DNA of 64,000 nt from positions 411,928 to 475,927 of the forward strand of contig JAVJTA010000015.1 in assembly GCA_040219135.1 (NCBI GenBank), given 5' to 3'. Below, piece after piece: positions 44,837 to 53,234 of this stretch. The notes under the pieces were generated by a model that had not been told where the DNA came from, did not search any database, and saw only the letters and a program-made list of their open reading frames with translations. Origin of the DNA: UBA7803 sp040219135 (GTDB taxonomy: Bacteria; Pseudomonadota; Gammaproteobacteria; Pseudomonadales; Azotimanducaceae). A program made the translations under genes and the position numbers. Position 1 is the first letter of the stretch; each line of letters starts with the position of its first letter.

Positions 44837-47809
44837 ATGAAACACATTTCGCGCGTAGCCGTGGCGACGGCAGGAGCAGCGTCACTGCTGTTCGGCACGA
44901 TCGCCCGAGCGGCCCAGAGCGAGGGTCCCATCGAGGAAATCATCGTGACGGGCTCCTACATCCAGCGCTCGACTTTCGATTCGTCGTCGCCGCTGGATCT
45001 CATCGGTCAGGAAGACTTTGCTAAGACCGGCGCCATCTCGGTGAAGGACATCGCACAGCAGCTGACCTACAACCTGGGCTCGGAAAACTTCCCGGATACC
45101 CTGCGTTCCGGGGCGACCACCGGTACCGAGAACATCAACCTGCGCGGTCTCGGTCTGAACTCGACGCTGGTGCTGATGAACGGTCGGCGTCAGGCGGAGG
45201 CCCCCAATCTCACCAACGACGGCGTCGCGTTCGTCGATACCGCGTCCATGATGCCGACAATCGCCATCGAACGGATGGAAGTGCTGAAAGACGGCGCAGC
45301 GGCCCTATACGGCTCCGATGCCATCTCGGGTGTGGTGAACTTCATCACCCGCAGCGACTTCGAAGGCATGGAGCTGCAGGTCGACTACCAGAACATCTCG
45401 GACAGCACTGACTGGGATCCGGCACGCGACTTCAGCATTCAGGGCATTGTCGGCTTCGGCGGCGATCGCGGGAGTGTGATGCTGGCGGCAAGCTTCCTCG
45501 ACCGCACGGAGCTGCCGATGTTCGCGCGGGACTTCACCTTCGCCGGCGGCCTGTCGGGCTTCGGCGCGCCGGGCAACATTTTTACGCGCCAGGGAGAGAG
45601 TGAGAGCGATGCCGCCTATGCAGCGCGGCTCGCTGCCTTCCAGGCCACGACGATCAATCCGGCGATTGCCGGCGGCGCGGATCTCGACTGCGCCAATGTT
45701 CCACACGCGCAAGGGGCTCCCGGTGCCAACGGCTCCCGTTCAACGGCGCTGTTCGTCGCCGCCTTCGACCGCTGTTTCGTGGACTTCCTGCCCACCCAGT
45801 CGATCATTGACGCGGAGCAACGGGTGCAGCTGTTCGGCCAGTTCACCTATCTGTTGAACGAGGAACTCGAGATCGAAGCGTTCGGTGAGTTCCACGCAGC
45901 CAACAACGACGTCAAGCGCGGCAACTCGCCGAGCTTCGGCTTCGTCGCAGCACCCGTCGTTCCCGTAGCCAATCCGGGGTTGAGAAACGACGCGTTCCGG
46001 CGCGGTCTTGGTGGGATGGAGCTGATCGACGACGCGGCGGCTCAGCTGGCCGGCTACGCCAACGCCATCGAAGCCGCCGGGGATAACCCTCTGGTCGGTC
46101 CGTTGATTGCCAACATCCGTCCGTTCACGGGGCTGCCGGAGGATGTTTACATGAATCAGGGCCGGGTCAAGAATGCCGGGGAGATCGAGCGCGATAAGAC
46201 CCATTTCGTCTCAGGTCTGCGCGGTAATCTACCCGTCGAGTCGTGGACGTTCGAGCTTGCCGGTACCTACAGCGAGCATGAGTTCTCCGGGTTCACCGCC
46301 TACGACACGAACAACGACAATCTGATCGCCGCCTACTCAGGCTTCGGCGGCCGGGACTGCAACCCCGCAACGACGGCGCCCGGAGACCAGAGCGGCGGGT
46401 GCTTCTTTTTCAACCCCTTCGGCAGCGCTTACCTGGCCAACCCGAGCGACGTCGGGCCGAACGGACTGTACAACGCCACCGAACTGCACGACTGGATGAT
46501 CGATCCGATCCTGACCCAGACAGAACAGGAACTCTGGGTGGTCGAAGGCGTGGTGACCGGCGATCTGTTCGAGCTTCCCGCCGGCCCGGTTGGCATTGCC
46601 CTCGGTACCCAGTACCGTGACCAGAAGTTCCGCTCGATACCGTCGGGTACGGGCTCTAACTTCAACTTCTCCTTTGTCGTGGGCCAGGAGCCCTTCGAGG
46701 TCGATCGTGACGTTTACGCCGTGTTCAGCGAATTCCTGGTACCGGTCAGCGACGTCGATTCCGCCATCGGAGCCCTGGAGCTCTCGCTTGCCGTCCGCTA
46801 TGAGGACTACGGCGGCGGCACCGGCGACACCACGGATCCGAAGGTTGCGTTCCTGTGGAATCCGACCCGGGACCTGGCCGTACGCGGTTCGTTCCAGACC
46901 TCCTTCAAAGCCCCCGGCCTGGCTCAACTCGGCGGCTCGAGCACGTCACTGAACAACGTCCAGCAGGATCCGTTCGATCCGAATTCGGTGCAGGTCTTCG
47001 TGCCCGGTATCGCCATCGGCAACCCCAACCTGGCCCCGGAAACCGCCGACGTCTTCAACGTGGGCTTCAGCTGGGAGCCGACCGCGGGAGCACTCGCCAA
47101 CTTTTCGATCAAGGCCGACTACTGGTCGTTCGCCTACGAGGACGCGATCCGAAAGGAATCCAACGTTTCGGTCATCGAGGCGTTCGTGAGCGGTGATCCG
47201 GAAGCCCAGAGTAAGATCACCCTGGATGGTCTCGGCAACATCGCCGTGATCCGTTCGGAGTTCATCAACGCGGCATCCGTGGATACAAGCGGTATCGACC
47301 TGAGCCTGGGCTACGGCCTCGACACCGACTCGGCCGGCCGCTTCGATCTGTTCTACAACATGACCTACCTGACGGAGTACAAGTTCCAGGAAGGCCCCGG
47401 TGCACCGAGGATCAACGGTAAGGGCAAGCGGAACTTCCAGACCATCGGCGCCCCGGCGCCGGAATGGCGGGCCAATGCCGGCGTCGACTGGTTCAGGGGC
47501 AACCACTCGGCCAATGTGACGCTGCGCTACACCACGGACTACTCACTGACCAAGGCGCCGAACTCGCTGATCGCCTCGCTCAACGGTCGCGCGCCGAGTG
47601 ATCAGGTGGACGATCATCTGACGGTGGACCTTCAGTACTCCTACCAGTTTCAGGAGATGTTCGGCGGCGAGGGTCCGATACTGACCCTGGGCGCCATCAA
47701 CCTGTTCGACGAGGATCCGCCGGTGATCGACGACGGCCCCGGCTTCGATTCGAAGATCCACGACCCGCGCGGTCAGATCATCTACGGCCGGGTCAAATTC
47801 GCATTCTGA
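44837..47809 (+). CDS. Large TonB-dependent receptor (oar-like/nutrient)
   Basis: A 990-residue outer-membrane receptor. Signal peptide, TonB box region IEEIIVTGS, plug (ENINLRGLGLNSTLVLMNGR, IAIERMEVLKDGAAALYGSD) and a long barrel with extended loops, ending in GRVKFAF. LRGLGLNSTLVLMNGRR is typical of TonB receptors taking up nutrients such as peptides, glycans or steroids rather than siderophores. GGGGAG precedes the ATG. The substrate cannot be read from the neighbours. Confidence 0.88.
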   Translation: MKHISRVAVATAGAASLLFGTIARAAQSEGPIEEIIVTGSYIQRSTFDSSSPLDLIGQEDFAKTGAISVKDIAQQLTYNLGSENFPDTLRSGATTGTENINLRGLGLNSTLVLMNGRRQAEAPNLTNDGVAFVDTASMMPTIAIERMEVLKDGAAALYGSDAISGVVNFITRSDFEGMELQVDYQNISDSTDWDPARDFSIQGIVGFGGDRGSVMLAASFLDRTELPMFARDFTFAGGLSGFGAPGNIFTRQGESESDAAYAARLAAFQATTINPAIAGGADLDCANVPHAQGAPGANGSRSTALFVAAFDRCFVDFLPTQSIIDAEQRVQLFGQFTYLLNEELEIEAFGEFHAANNDVKRGNSPSFGFVAAPVVPVANPGLRNDAFRRGLGGMELIDDAAAQLAGYANAIEAAGDNPLVGPLIANIRPFTGLPEDVYMNQGRVKNAGEIERDKTHFVSGLRGNLPVESWTFELAGTYSEHEFSGFTAYDTNNDNLIAAYSGFGGRDCNPATTAPGDQSGGCFFFNPFGSAYLANPSDVGPNGLYNATELHDWMIDPILTQTEQELWVVEGVVTGDLFELPAGPVGIALGTQYRDQKFRSIPSGTGSNFNFSFVVGQEPFEVDRDVYAVFSEFLVPVSDVDSAIGALELSLAVRYEDYGGGTGDTTDPKVAFLWNPTRDLAVRGSFQTSFKAPGLAQLGGSSTSLNNVQQDPFDPNSVQVFVPGIAIGNPNLAPETADVFNVGFSWEPTAGALANFSIKADYWSFAYEDAIRKESNVSVIEAFVSGDPEAQSKITLDGLGNIAVIRSEFINAASVDTSGIDLSLGYGLDTDSAGRFDLFYNMTYLTEYKFQEGPGAPRINGKGKRNFQTIGAPAPEWRANAGVDWFRGNHSANVTLRYTTDYSLTKAPNSLIASLNGRAPSDQVDDHLTVDLQYSYQFQEMFGGEGPILTLGAINLFDEDPPVIDDGPGFDSKIHDPRGQIIYGRVKFAF

Positions 47810-47826
47810 TCTCTGCTTCCGAGCGA

Positions 47827-47850
47827 CCGGGCGGCCGTGGTGCCGCCCGG
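47827..47850 (+). terminator. Strong hairpin after the receptor gene
   Basis: A nine-pair perfect stem (CCGGGCGGC/GCCGCCCGG) with a six-base loop starts 17 bases after the receptor's stop codon. No T-run follows, so it is not a classic intrinsic terminator. It could end transcription with Rho or protect the 3' end of the message. Confidence 0.5.
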
Positions 47851-48416
47851 CTCGCCCCGACGTGCCAGTCACGTAACGCAGCACGAACTCGCGATCGAGC
47901 CCGAGCGATACGATGAAGCGGATGGGCTGGTAGTCTACATCCCCGGGCAGAGCCGATGTTATGTCGCCTGGGTTTCGTTCAGCGTTGCTGGTGACCCGCC
48001 GACCTGTCCTGGATTTCAGGCAACCAGCATATCCAGCCTCTAGCAAGATGTCTGGTCCCTGAACATGGTGGGGATTGAGCGGTCGGGTCTGCGGCGGCGG
48101 CTGCCAGCGAAAGAGCCGATGACGTGGCAGGGCGCAGGTTAGCGAGCGAGAAGCGTGTCGCTGCTTGTTGTCTGAATGTAGTCGCGGCCGAGATTACGCC
48201 AGTAATTCACGTCAGCGCCGCATGACCAGCAGTCCTGCCACCGCCGCGACGGCCCCGAATACGAAGTACCACGTGGTGGAATCGGTAAAACGACCGGTAG
48301 GGTACCGATGACGGATGGTGCGTTCGAATACGTCGTGGCGGACAGAGGCCTTCTGATTCGACGGCTGTGTTGGGGAACGAACAGACTGGTACGCCGCCAG
48401 GGAGCAGAGTGCGCTG
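47851..48416. other. Intergenic region without an intact gene
   Basis: About 565 bases with no convincing gene. On the minus strand, bases 48212-48300 encode a hydrophobic tail (TWYFVFGAVAAVAGLLVMRR) resembling a C-terminal membrane anchor followed by arginines, but no body or start codon precedes it. It may be the last remnant of a lost gene. Confidence 0.5.
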
Positions 48417-48452
48417 GAGTTCTGGATAGAACTCAATAGAACGGAATAGAAC
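48417..48452 (+). repeat. ATAGAAC triplet repeat and hairpin upstream of the PRC/EF-hand gene
   Basis: ATAGAAC occurs three times at an exact 10-base period (48426, 48436, 48446). GAGTTCT (48417-48423) and AGAACTC (48428-48434) also make a seven-pair inverted repeat. The block lies 16 to 50 bases before the ATG of the next gene, in its promoter/leader. Helically phased repeats like this often bind a regulator; which one is unknown. Confidence 0.6.
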
Positions 48453-48467
48453 TCTGGAGCATACGGA

Positions 48468-49256
48468 ATGTTTAAGCGCAGCGTACTATCAAGTGCCATT
48501 GTACTGGCCGGAAGCGTGTGGAGCAGCGCCGCTCTTGCGACCGAACATGCTGGCGCACAATTCAAGGACCCGGCTGATATCAACAAGATCAGCGAATGGA
48601 TGGGCAAGGACGTCCAGGACAATGAAGGCAACGAGGTAGGAGAGATCGCCGACTTCGCCGTGAATCTGGAGGACGGTTCCATTGTCTACGCAGTGGTCGA
48701 TTTGAGTGGCATGTTCAACGACCAGGCGATTGCGGTTCCCCTTTCTGCGCTCGCAGCCTCAGCGGAGAACGGTGAGGAAATCACGCTGCAGGCCTCGAAG
48801 TCGGAGTGGAAGGCTGCGGAAACCTTCGCCGGAACCGATTGGCCGCTCAAGGCATCGCTTGGTGCTGACACCTCTATGGTCGTCTCCGGCGTGGCCGCCG
48901 ACACGAGCGCCGACGAGAGCACCGATACCGGGTGGCAGCAGTCCGAAAACCAACATCAGGGCGCTGAGGTATCGAGTTTCGATCGGGATGTCAGGTTTGA
49001 TGCCCTCGATACCGATGGAAACGGCTATCTGAGCACGCAGGAGTATCCGGGCACGGGCGGCGCTACCGCGACCGACGTGACCGATCAGGATCAGGACGGT
49101 CGCATCAGCCGAACCGAGTTCGCGGCCTTCGAGGCGCGTGAGCTGGAGGAAGGCGGGACGCACGAAGAATCTTCTGCGGACGAACGATACGGAGACACTG
49201 ACGCGGAGCAGAGCTACGAGTCGGACGGCACGGCCGACCCGGCTAGCGACGAGTGA
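48468..49256 (+). CDS. Exported PRC-barrel protein with EF-hand motifs
   Basis: A 262-residue protein. Signal peptide ending SSAALATEH, a PRC-barrel (about 40-115: ISEWMGKDVQDNEGNEVGEI, VYAVVDLSGMF), and two EF-hand-type calcium loops (DTDGNGYLSTQE and DQDQDGRISRTE, both with proper Asp/Asn and Glu positions) near 175-215. The C-terminal 40 residues are acidic and disordered. It probably works in the periplasm as a calcium-responsive envelope protein. First gene of the stress neighbourhood. Confidence 0.82.
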   Translation: MFKRSVLSSAIVLAGSVWSSAALATEHAGAQFKDPADINKISEWMGKDVQDNEGNEVGEIADFAVNLEDGSIVYAVVDLSGMFNDQAIAVPLSALAASAENGEEITLQASKSEWKAAETFAGTDWPLKASLGADTSMVVSGVAADTSADESTDTGWQQSENQHQGAEVSSFDRDVRFDALDTDGNGYLSTQEYPGTGGATATDVTDQDQDGRISRTEFAAFEARELEEGGTHEESSADERYGDTDAEQSYESDGTADPASDE

Positions 49257-49343
49257 GTCACGCTATCGGCTCAATCATCGATAGCCGATAGAGTGCGTCG
49301 CGGTTGGTCGGGGAGACATCAGTCTTCCCGACCGATTGTCTGC

Positions 49344-49859
49344 TCACCGTCGCGGTGGGTGATGAACGGTACTCGAGCAATTGCTGAGACGGAGGCTGGG
49401 CGGGTCTGTGGACAGCTCGAACGGTGCCAGCATGCGCAGGGCGCTCAGACCGAGCAGGCCGCGGGAAGTGCCGGGCAGTACGGCGGCCTCGATGTCACGC
49501 AGTTGGCAGGAGTCTCCAATCGTCATCCTGTCGATGAGATACACCGGCACACTGATCACGCTGCCATCGGCCATTTGCCCGTCGAGGTCGCGAAGATAGG
49601 TCGCTGTTCCCGCCTTCTCGAGGTGGGACAGGGCCCGGCGGGTGATGGTCATGTACCCAGAACCGGTGTCCAGCAGGTATTCCTCTACGGGGGCGCCGGC
49701 CATCGCAATTCCGACGTAGAAGGTCGCGAAATCCACATGGGATCTGACTGGCACGACCGTACCGCCGTCGGCCCTGGCGGAACTGGTGTAGGTCAGGCTC
49801 AGGAGAACGCTGAGGGCTGCGAATCGTACGTCGATTAGCGTGACCAAGCGGCTTTGCAA
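49344..49859 (-). CDS. Exported retropepsin-like aspartic protease
   Basis: A 171-residue single-domain aspartic protease. Signal peptide (FAALSVLLSLTYTSSARADG), the catalytic motif YLLDTGSGYMTI (Asp64) and the second flap-like GLLGLSALRML. Such proteins dimerise to form the active site. In many proteobacteria these TIGR02281-like proteins are periplasmic with unknown substrates. It is convergent with the PRC/EF-hand gene. Confidence 0.8.
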   Translation of the reverse strand: MQSRLVTLIDVRFAALSVLLSLTYTSSARADGGTVVPVRSHVDFATFYVGIAMAGAPVEEYLLDTGSGYMTITRRALSHLEKAGTATYLRDLDGQMADGSVISVPVYLIDRMTIGDSCQLRDIEAAVLPGTSRGLLGLSALRMLAPFELSTDPPSLRLSNCSSTVHHPPRR

Positions 49860-49959
49860 CTCTTGCAGCGTAGCAGAGCCGGAAGTTGAAGTGTGAACCC
49901 TCGAGGCCCTGAGGGAGACCGATGTTGGTCAGGCGTTCCAGGGCAGCAGTCTGTCGCAC

Positions 49960-50110
49960 TCGGCCTTGACGACTTCGTAGCACTCGCAGCGTGCAGGGTG
50001 ATTCGTTTGACGTCGCGCAGCACCTCGGGCAACCGATAGAAAGGTACCCGGCTGCACAGGCGATGGACGTGATGGATCCGATATTGGCCGTGATCCAGCA
50101 CATTGTTTCG
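49960..50110 (-). pseudogene. C-terminal fragment of a fatty acid desaturase
   Basis: The minus strand encodes CWITANIG in one frame and, one base-shift later near 50070, YRIHHVHRLCSRVPFYRLPE then VLRDV. Together they match the conserved end of membrane (omega-6-type) desaturases, WxTxNIGxHHxHHLxSRxPxYRLPEVL, including two of the three His of the last His box. The upstream part of the gene is missing and the reading frame is broken, so it is a decayed remnant. Confidence 0.65.
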
Positions 50111-50276
50111 CGGCGAACCTACAGTCGGCCAAGGGGCCCGTCGGTACGCTGCAGCACGTATCGCGATCCTTCGCGCGGTATGCAGAGTTCGCTATCGCAC
50201 AGTGATCACCAGGCAGCAGTCGTAGTCTCGACAGACTGACGCCTTGTGCGTCGAAAACCATCCGGAGATTGGAATC

Positions 50277-50543
50277 ATGGGCATCATCATATGGCTGGTC
50301 GTGGGCGGTCTGGTCGGCTGGGTCGCCAGCATGATCATGGGGACGAACGGCCAGCAGGGCATCATCCTCAACGTCGTCGTCGGAATCGTCGGCGCACTGA
50401 TCGGTGGATGGCTGATCGGGCCGCTGCTCGGCGCCGGTTCCATCAACGAAGCCATCACGCCCATGAGCTTCGTGGTGTCACTGGTTGGCGCCGTGCTGCT
50501 GCTCGCCCTCCTGAGCCTGGTCCAGCGCAGTTCCACAAGCTGA
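50277..50543 (+). CDS. GlsB/YeaQ/YmgE-family membrane protein
   Basis: An 88-residue protein with three membrane segments and glycine-rich helices: MGIIIWLVVGGLVGWVASMI, GIVGALIGGWLIGPLLG and a last hydrophobic stretch. This is the transglycosylase-associated protein family induced by envelope or osmotic stress in many bacteria. The ATG is at 50277 with GGA upstream. It precedes CsbD, as in other stress clusters. Confidence 0.9.
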   Translation: MGIIIWLVVGGLVGWVASMIMGTNGQQGIILNVVVGIVGALIGGWLIGPLLGAGSINEAITPMSFVVSLVGAVLLLALLSLVQRSSTS

Positions 50544-50677
50544 GGCATGCAGCAGTGTTGGCCAACGCACCGACCGCACCTCGAGCTTCCGACTATCGTC
50601 CGTGCCTGCCCTGTGGCCACATGAATCGTGTGGCTGGACACCGCAGGGCAACACAACAATCACCTGGAGCACAGCTC

Positions 50678-50857
50678 ATGAACAAGAATCAGATCAAAGG
50701 TCGTGCGAAGGAGGCCAAGGGTAAGGTAAAGGAGGTCGCCGGTAAGGCGACTGGTAACAAGAGCGCAGAACTCGAAGGCAAAGCCGAGATTGTTGCCGGT
50801 AAGGCGGAAGCCGGATACGGCGACATCAAGAGCAACATCAAGAAGGAAACGAAGTGA
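50678..50857 (+). CDS. CsbD-family stress protein
   Basis: A 59-residue basic, alanine/lysine-rich protein: MNKNQIKGRAKEAKGKVKEV, GKATGNKSAELEGK and a C-terminal helix. The family is a general stress marker (CsbD in Bacillus, YjbJ in E. coli), often intrinsically disordered. It overlaps the next gene by GTGA (four bases). Confidence 0.92.
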   Translation: MNKNQIKGRAKEAKGKVKEVAGKATGNKSAELEGKAEIVAGKAEAGYGDIKSNIKKETK

Positions 50858-51246
50858 ACAACCCGACCACGCAATCGCAGCCCACGCACTCCGCTGCCAA
50901 CGATCAGCTCGGGGAAGCCGCGTTGCTGAGTGCTGCCACCATCACCGGCGACGACGTCTACAACCTGCAGAGTGAGGCACTCGGCAAGATTCAGGACGTC
51001 ATGCTCGACGTTGCCGACGGGAGAATTCGTTACGCAGTCCTGGCGTCGGGTGGATTTCTCGGCATCGGTGACCGCCTGTTCGCCGTTCCGTGGAAGGCCT
51101 TGAAGCTTGATAGAGAGCACAAGCGTTTCACGCTCGATATAGCTGCCGAACGCCTGAAGAAGGCGCCGGGTTTCGATAAGGATCATTGGCCGGATATGGC
51201 TGACAGCAGCTGGAATTCGAGCGTCGAATCCTACTACGTCAGGTGA
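50854..51246 (+). CDS. Cytoplasmic PRC-barrel protein
   Basis: A 130-residue PRC-barrel: SAATITGDDVYNLQSEALGK, RIRYAVLASGGFLGIGDRLF and AVPWKALKLD. No signal peptide. PRC-barrel proteins bind RNA, photosynthetic reaction centres or act in stress. Starts at GTG overlapping csbD's stop. It forms a pair with the exported PRC-barrel at 48.5 kb. Confidence 0.85.
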   Translation: MNNPTTQSQPTHSAANDQLGEAALLSAATITGDDVYNLQSEALGKIQDVMLDVADGRIRYAVLASGGFLGIGDRLFAVPWKALKLDREHKRFTLDIAAERLKKAPGFDKDHWPDMADSSWNSSVESYYVR

Positions 51247-51380
51247 TCGGAAGTAGCCTTCGAGGTTGAGCGCGGTGGATCCGGATAGGATCGTCTATCC
51301 GGATCGTGCCGACCGCTGCAGCCTCTTCAGACGAAGGGCAGCGCACTGTCGGTGTGCTGACCAACAACATAGGAATCATC

Positions 51381-51950
51381 ATGAATATGTATCAAATGGC
51401 TGCGCTCGGCGTGGTCGTTTCCATCGGTATCGCCGGTTGCGACAGCCTTGACTCCGAGTCCCGGGTTGACAGACCGGATGCGTCAATGAGGCAGAACGTC
51501 GACGCAGACGATTGCGACCGTCTTACCGGCAACGCGAAGGACGTCTGTGTCGAAGAAGCGGAATCTCAGGAGCGGGTCGCCGAAGCTGAATTTGCCGCCC
51601 TGGAGAACTCCACGGAAGAAAATCGCTACGATCTGGTGGTGGCCAGAGCCGACGCGGAACACGCAGTGGCGAAGCAGCGCTGCCAGGATCTTGCGGGCAA
51701 CGCCCGGGATGTCTGCGTCAAAGAGGCTGATCTCGCTCACGCCGACGCGATGGCTGAAGCCAAGCTGACGCGCGAGATCTCCGACGCGAATGAAGTGGCA
51801 AGAGAAGCCACCGTCGATGCGCGTGAAGAGGCGATGGACACCATGCAGGGTGCTGAGTACGGGCTGGCCAGGGAGAAGTGCGATGCTCTTGCCGGTGACC
51901 TGAAAGGCGACTGCATCGAACAGGCCAAGGCTGATTTCGCCCAGAACTGA
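51381..51950 (+). CDS. Lipoprotein with three cysteine-pair repeats
   Basis: A 189-residue lipoprotein. Lipobox VSIGIAGC near residue 20. The mature protein holds three copies of a motif C-x2-L-x-G-x5-C-V/I-x-E/Q-A: CDRLTGNAKDVCVEEAE, CQDLAGNARDVCVKEAD and CDALAGDLKGDCIEQAK, separated by alanine/glutamate-rich helices. It probably forms a helical, disulfide-bridged rod in the periplasm. Similar proteins travel with CsbD and PRC genes in stress clusters. Confidence 0.78.
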   Translation: MNMYQMAALGVVVSIGIAGCDSLDSESRVDRPDASMRQNVDADDCDRLTGNAKDVCVEEAESQERVAEAEFAALENSTEENRYDLVVARADAEHAVAKQRCQDLAGNARDVCVKEADLAHADAMAEAKLTREISDANEVAREATVDAREEAMDTMQGAEYGLAREKCDALAGDLKGDCIEQAKADFAQN

Positions 51951-52070
51951 GTGGGAGATCACACCGGCACGGCGCTCGCGACATGAGGCCGTGTCCGGCG
52001 ACCGGGAATGTTCAACCAATTGATTCACCCGCCAGGGTAGTCGTGCCCCGGCTAAATTCAGAGAAACATC

Positions 52071-52415
52071 ATGAACACACCAGTTACTACCAGTACCGAA
52101 GATCAGGACAGCAAACTCGCGCAGACGGTGGACAAGGCGACCGCAGGTGCGCACCGTAAGATCGATTCCGCCTCGGCAGCATCCGGACCGGCAGTCGACC
52201 GCATGGTTCACAACGCTCACGCAACGGTAGATTCGATCGGTGGATTAGCTACCCATGCGGTCGAGGCGCTCGATCTCAAAGGAGAGCAACTGACGAAGGC
52301 CAAGAACCAGGTGATCAAGACTACGGACGGCTATCTCCATGCGCACCCGATCGTTTCCATAGGCCTGGCGGTCGCTGCCGGATACCTGATCAGCCGCGCC
52401 CTCTCGTCCCGGTAG
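52071..52415 (+). CDS. DUF883/ElaB/YqjD-like membrane-anchored protein
   Basis: A 114-residue protein: long amphipathic alanine-rich N-terminal helices (DSKLAQTVDKATAGAHRKID) and a single C-terminal membrane anchor (VSIGLAVAAGYLISRALSSR). The YqjD/ElaB group ties stalled ribosomes to the membrane in stationary phase in E. coli. It precedes yqjE- and yqjK-like genes, the same order as in E. coli yqjDEK. Confidence 0.82.
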   Translation: MNTPVTTSTEDQDSKLAQTVDKATAGAHRKIDSASAASGPAVDRMVHNAHATVDSIGGLATHAVEALDLKGEQLTKAKNQVIKTTDGYLHAHPIVSIGLAVAAGYLISRALSSR

Positions 52416-52422
52416 TTCGATC

Positions 52423-52875
52423 GTGTCCGTGCCTGCCCACGAACCCGTATCCGGCGGGACACCGCCGCCGGCTCCAGATGCGCTGGAGCCGGCGTCGAGC
52501 TTGCTTCAGGACGCGGGAGCCCTCACTCGAGAATTGCGCGAGTTGGTCCGCGATCACCTTCAGCTCGCTTCACTCGAGACGCGATTGGCCGCGCGTACGG
52601 CCGCCAGCATGCTTGCTACGGCTTTGGCGCTGGGGCTGTTGCTGGCGAGCGTTTGGCTGGCTCTGATGGGCGCTGCTGTGCTGACGCTGATTGACTACGG
52701 ATTCAATGCTGTGGCTTCAATGGCGGTGGGCGCGGGCCTCAATCTGGTTGGCGCCCTGCTGCTCTATGAGGTGCTTCGTTACCAATCCCGAAGCCTGGGC
52801 TGGCCTGTCACGTTGAGCTTGCTCAAGCACCGCAGATCGCGGCCCGCGGTCGAGGCGGCAGCGGCGGGAGCATGA
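52423..52875 (+). CDS. YqjE-like (DUF1469, holin-like) membrane protein
   Basis: A 150-residue membrane protein with an amphipathic N-terminal helix (RELRELVRDHLQLASLETRL) followed by two membrane segments (about 60-85 and 95-115), the layout of YqjE/DUF1469. It begins with GTG eight bases after the DUF883 gene, and its stop overlaps the next gene by four bases (ATGA). Confidence 0.82.
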   Translation: MSVPAHEPVSGGTPPPAPDALEPASSLLQDAGALTRELRELVRDHLQLASLETRLAARTAASMLATALALGLLLASVWLALMGAAVLTLIDYGFNAVASMAVGAGLNLVGALLLYEVLRYQSRSLGWPVTLSLLKHRRSRPAVEAAAAGA

Positions 52876-53234
52876 CTACCTTGGTGACGGCGAGGCATTC
52901 CCGATCCCTGCGTGGCGAGATGCATGCCACGCAGCAACAGCTGCTTCGGCGCCGCGCTCGTGTCGTTACTCTGGCTGCCCGGCTGGAGAGCGGCGTTCGC
53001 GCGGGCATGACCTCCCCGGCGGGCCTCGTCCTGGCAGCGGGCATAGGCGCCGCGCTGGAACAAACCAGCCACGGCCGGGGCCGTTCGGTGCTGTACCTGT
53101 TTCACGCGCTTACCGGAGGGAGTTCCTTGCTGCTGGCGTTGGGATCATGGATCGGGGGGTTGGAGGATTCGGGTCAACAACCATCGGGCGACGCACGTGC
53201 TCGAGGGTCTGGCGCATCAGGTATGGATCGGTGA
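52872..53234 (+). CDS. YqjK-like hypothetical protein
   Basis: A 120-residue protein. The N-terminal basic helix (EMHATQQQLLRRRARVVTLA) and one hydrophobic segment (VLYLFHALTGGSSLLLALGS) place it with YqjK-like proteins, and it occupies the third position of a yqjD-yqjE-yqjK-type set. ATGA overlap upstream and GTGA overlap downstream with the hydrolase gene imply coupled translation of the group. Confidence 0.65.
   Translation: MTTLVTARHSRSLRGEMHATQQQLLRRRARVVTLAARLESGVRAGMTSPAGLVLAAGIGAALEQTSHGRGRSVLYLFHALTGGSSLLLALGSWIGGLEDSGQQPSGDARARGSGASGMDR

Noticed and set aside
47827..47850. Hairpin as a classic intrinsic terminator
   Set aside because: The stem is strong but no T-run follows, so it is listed only as a possible terminator/3' structure.
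48212..48300. Hydrophobic tail ending in arginines, possibly a PEP-CTERM or LPxTG-like anchor
   Set aside because: No sorting motif, body or start codon could be found; it may be chance or a remnant.
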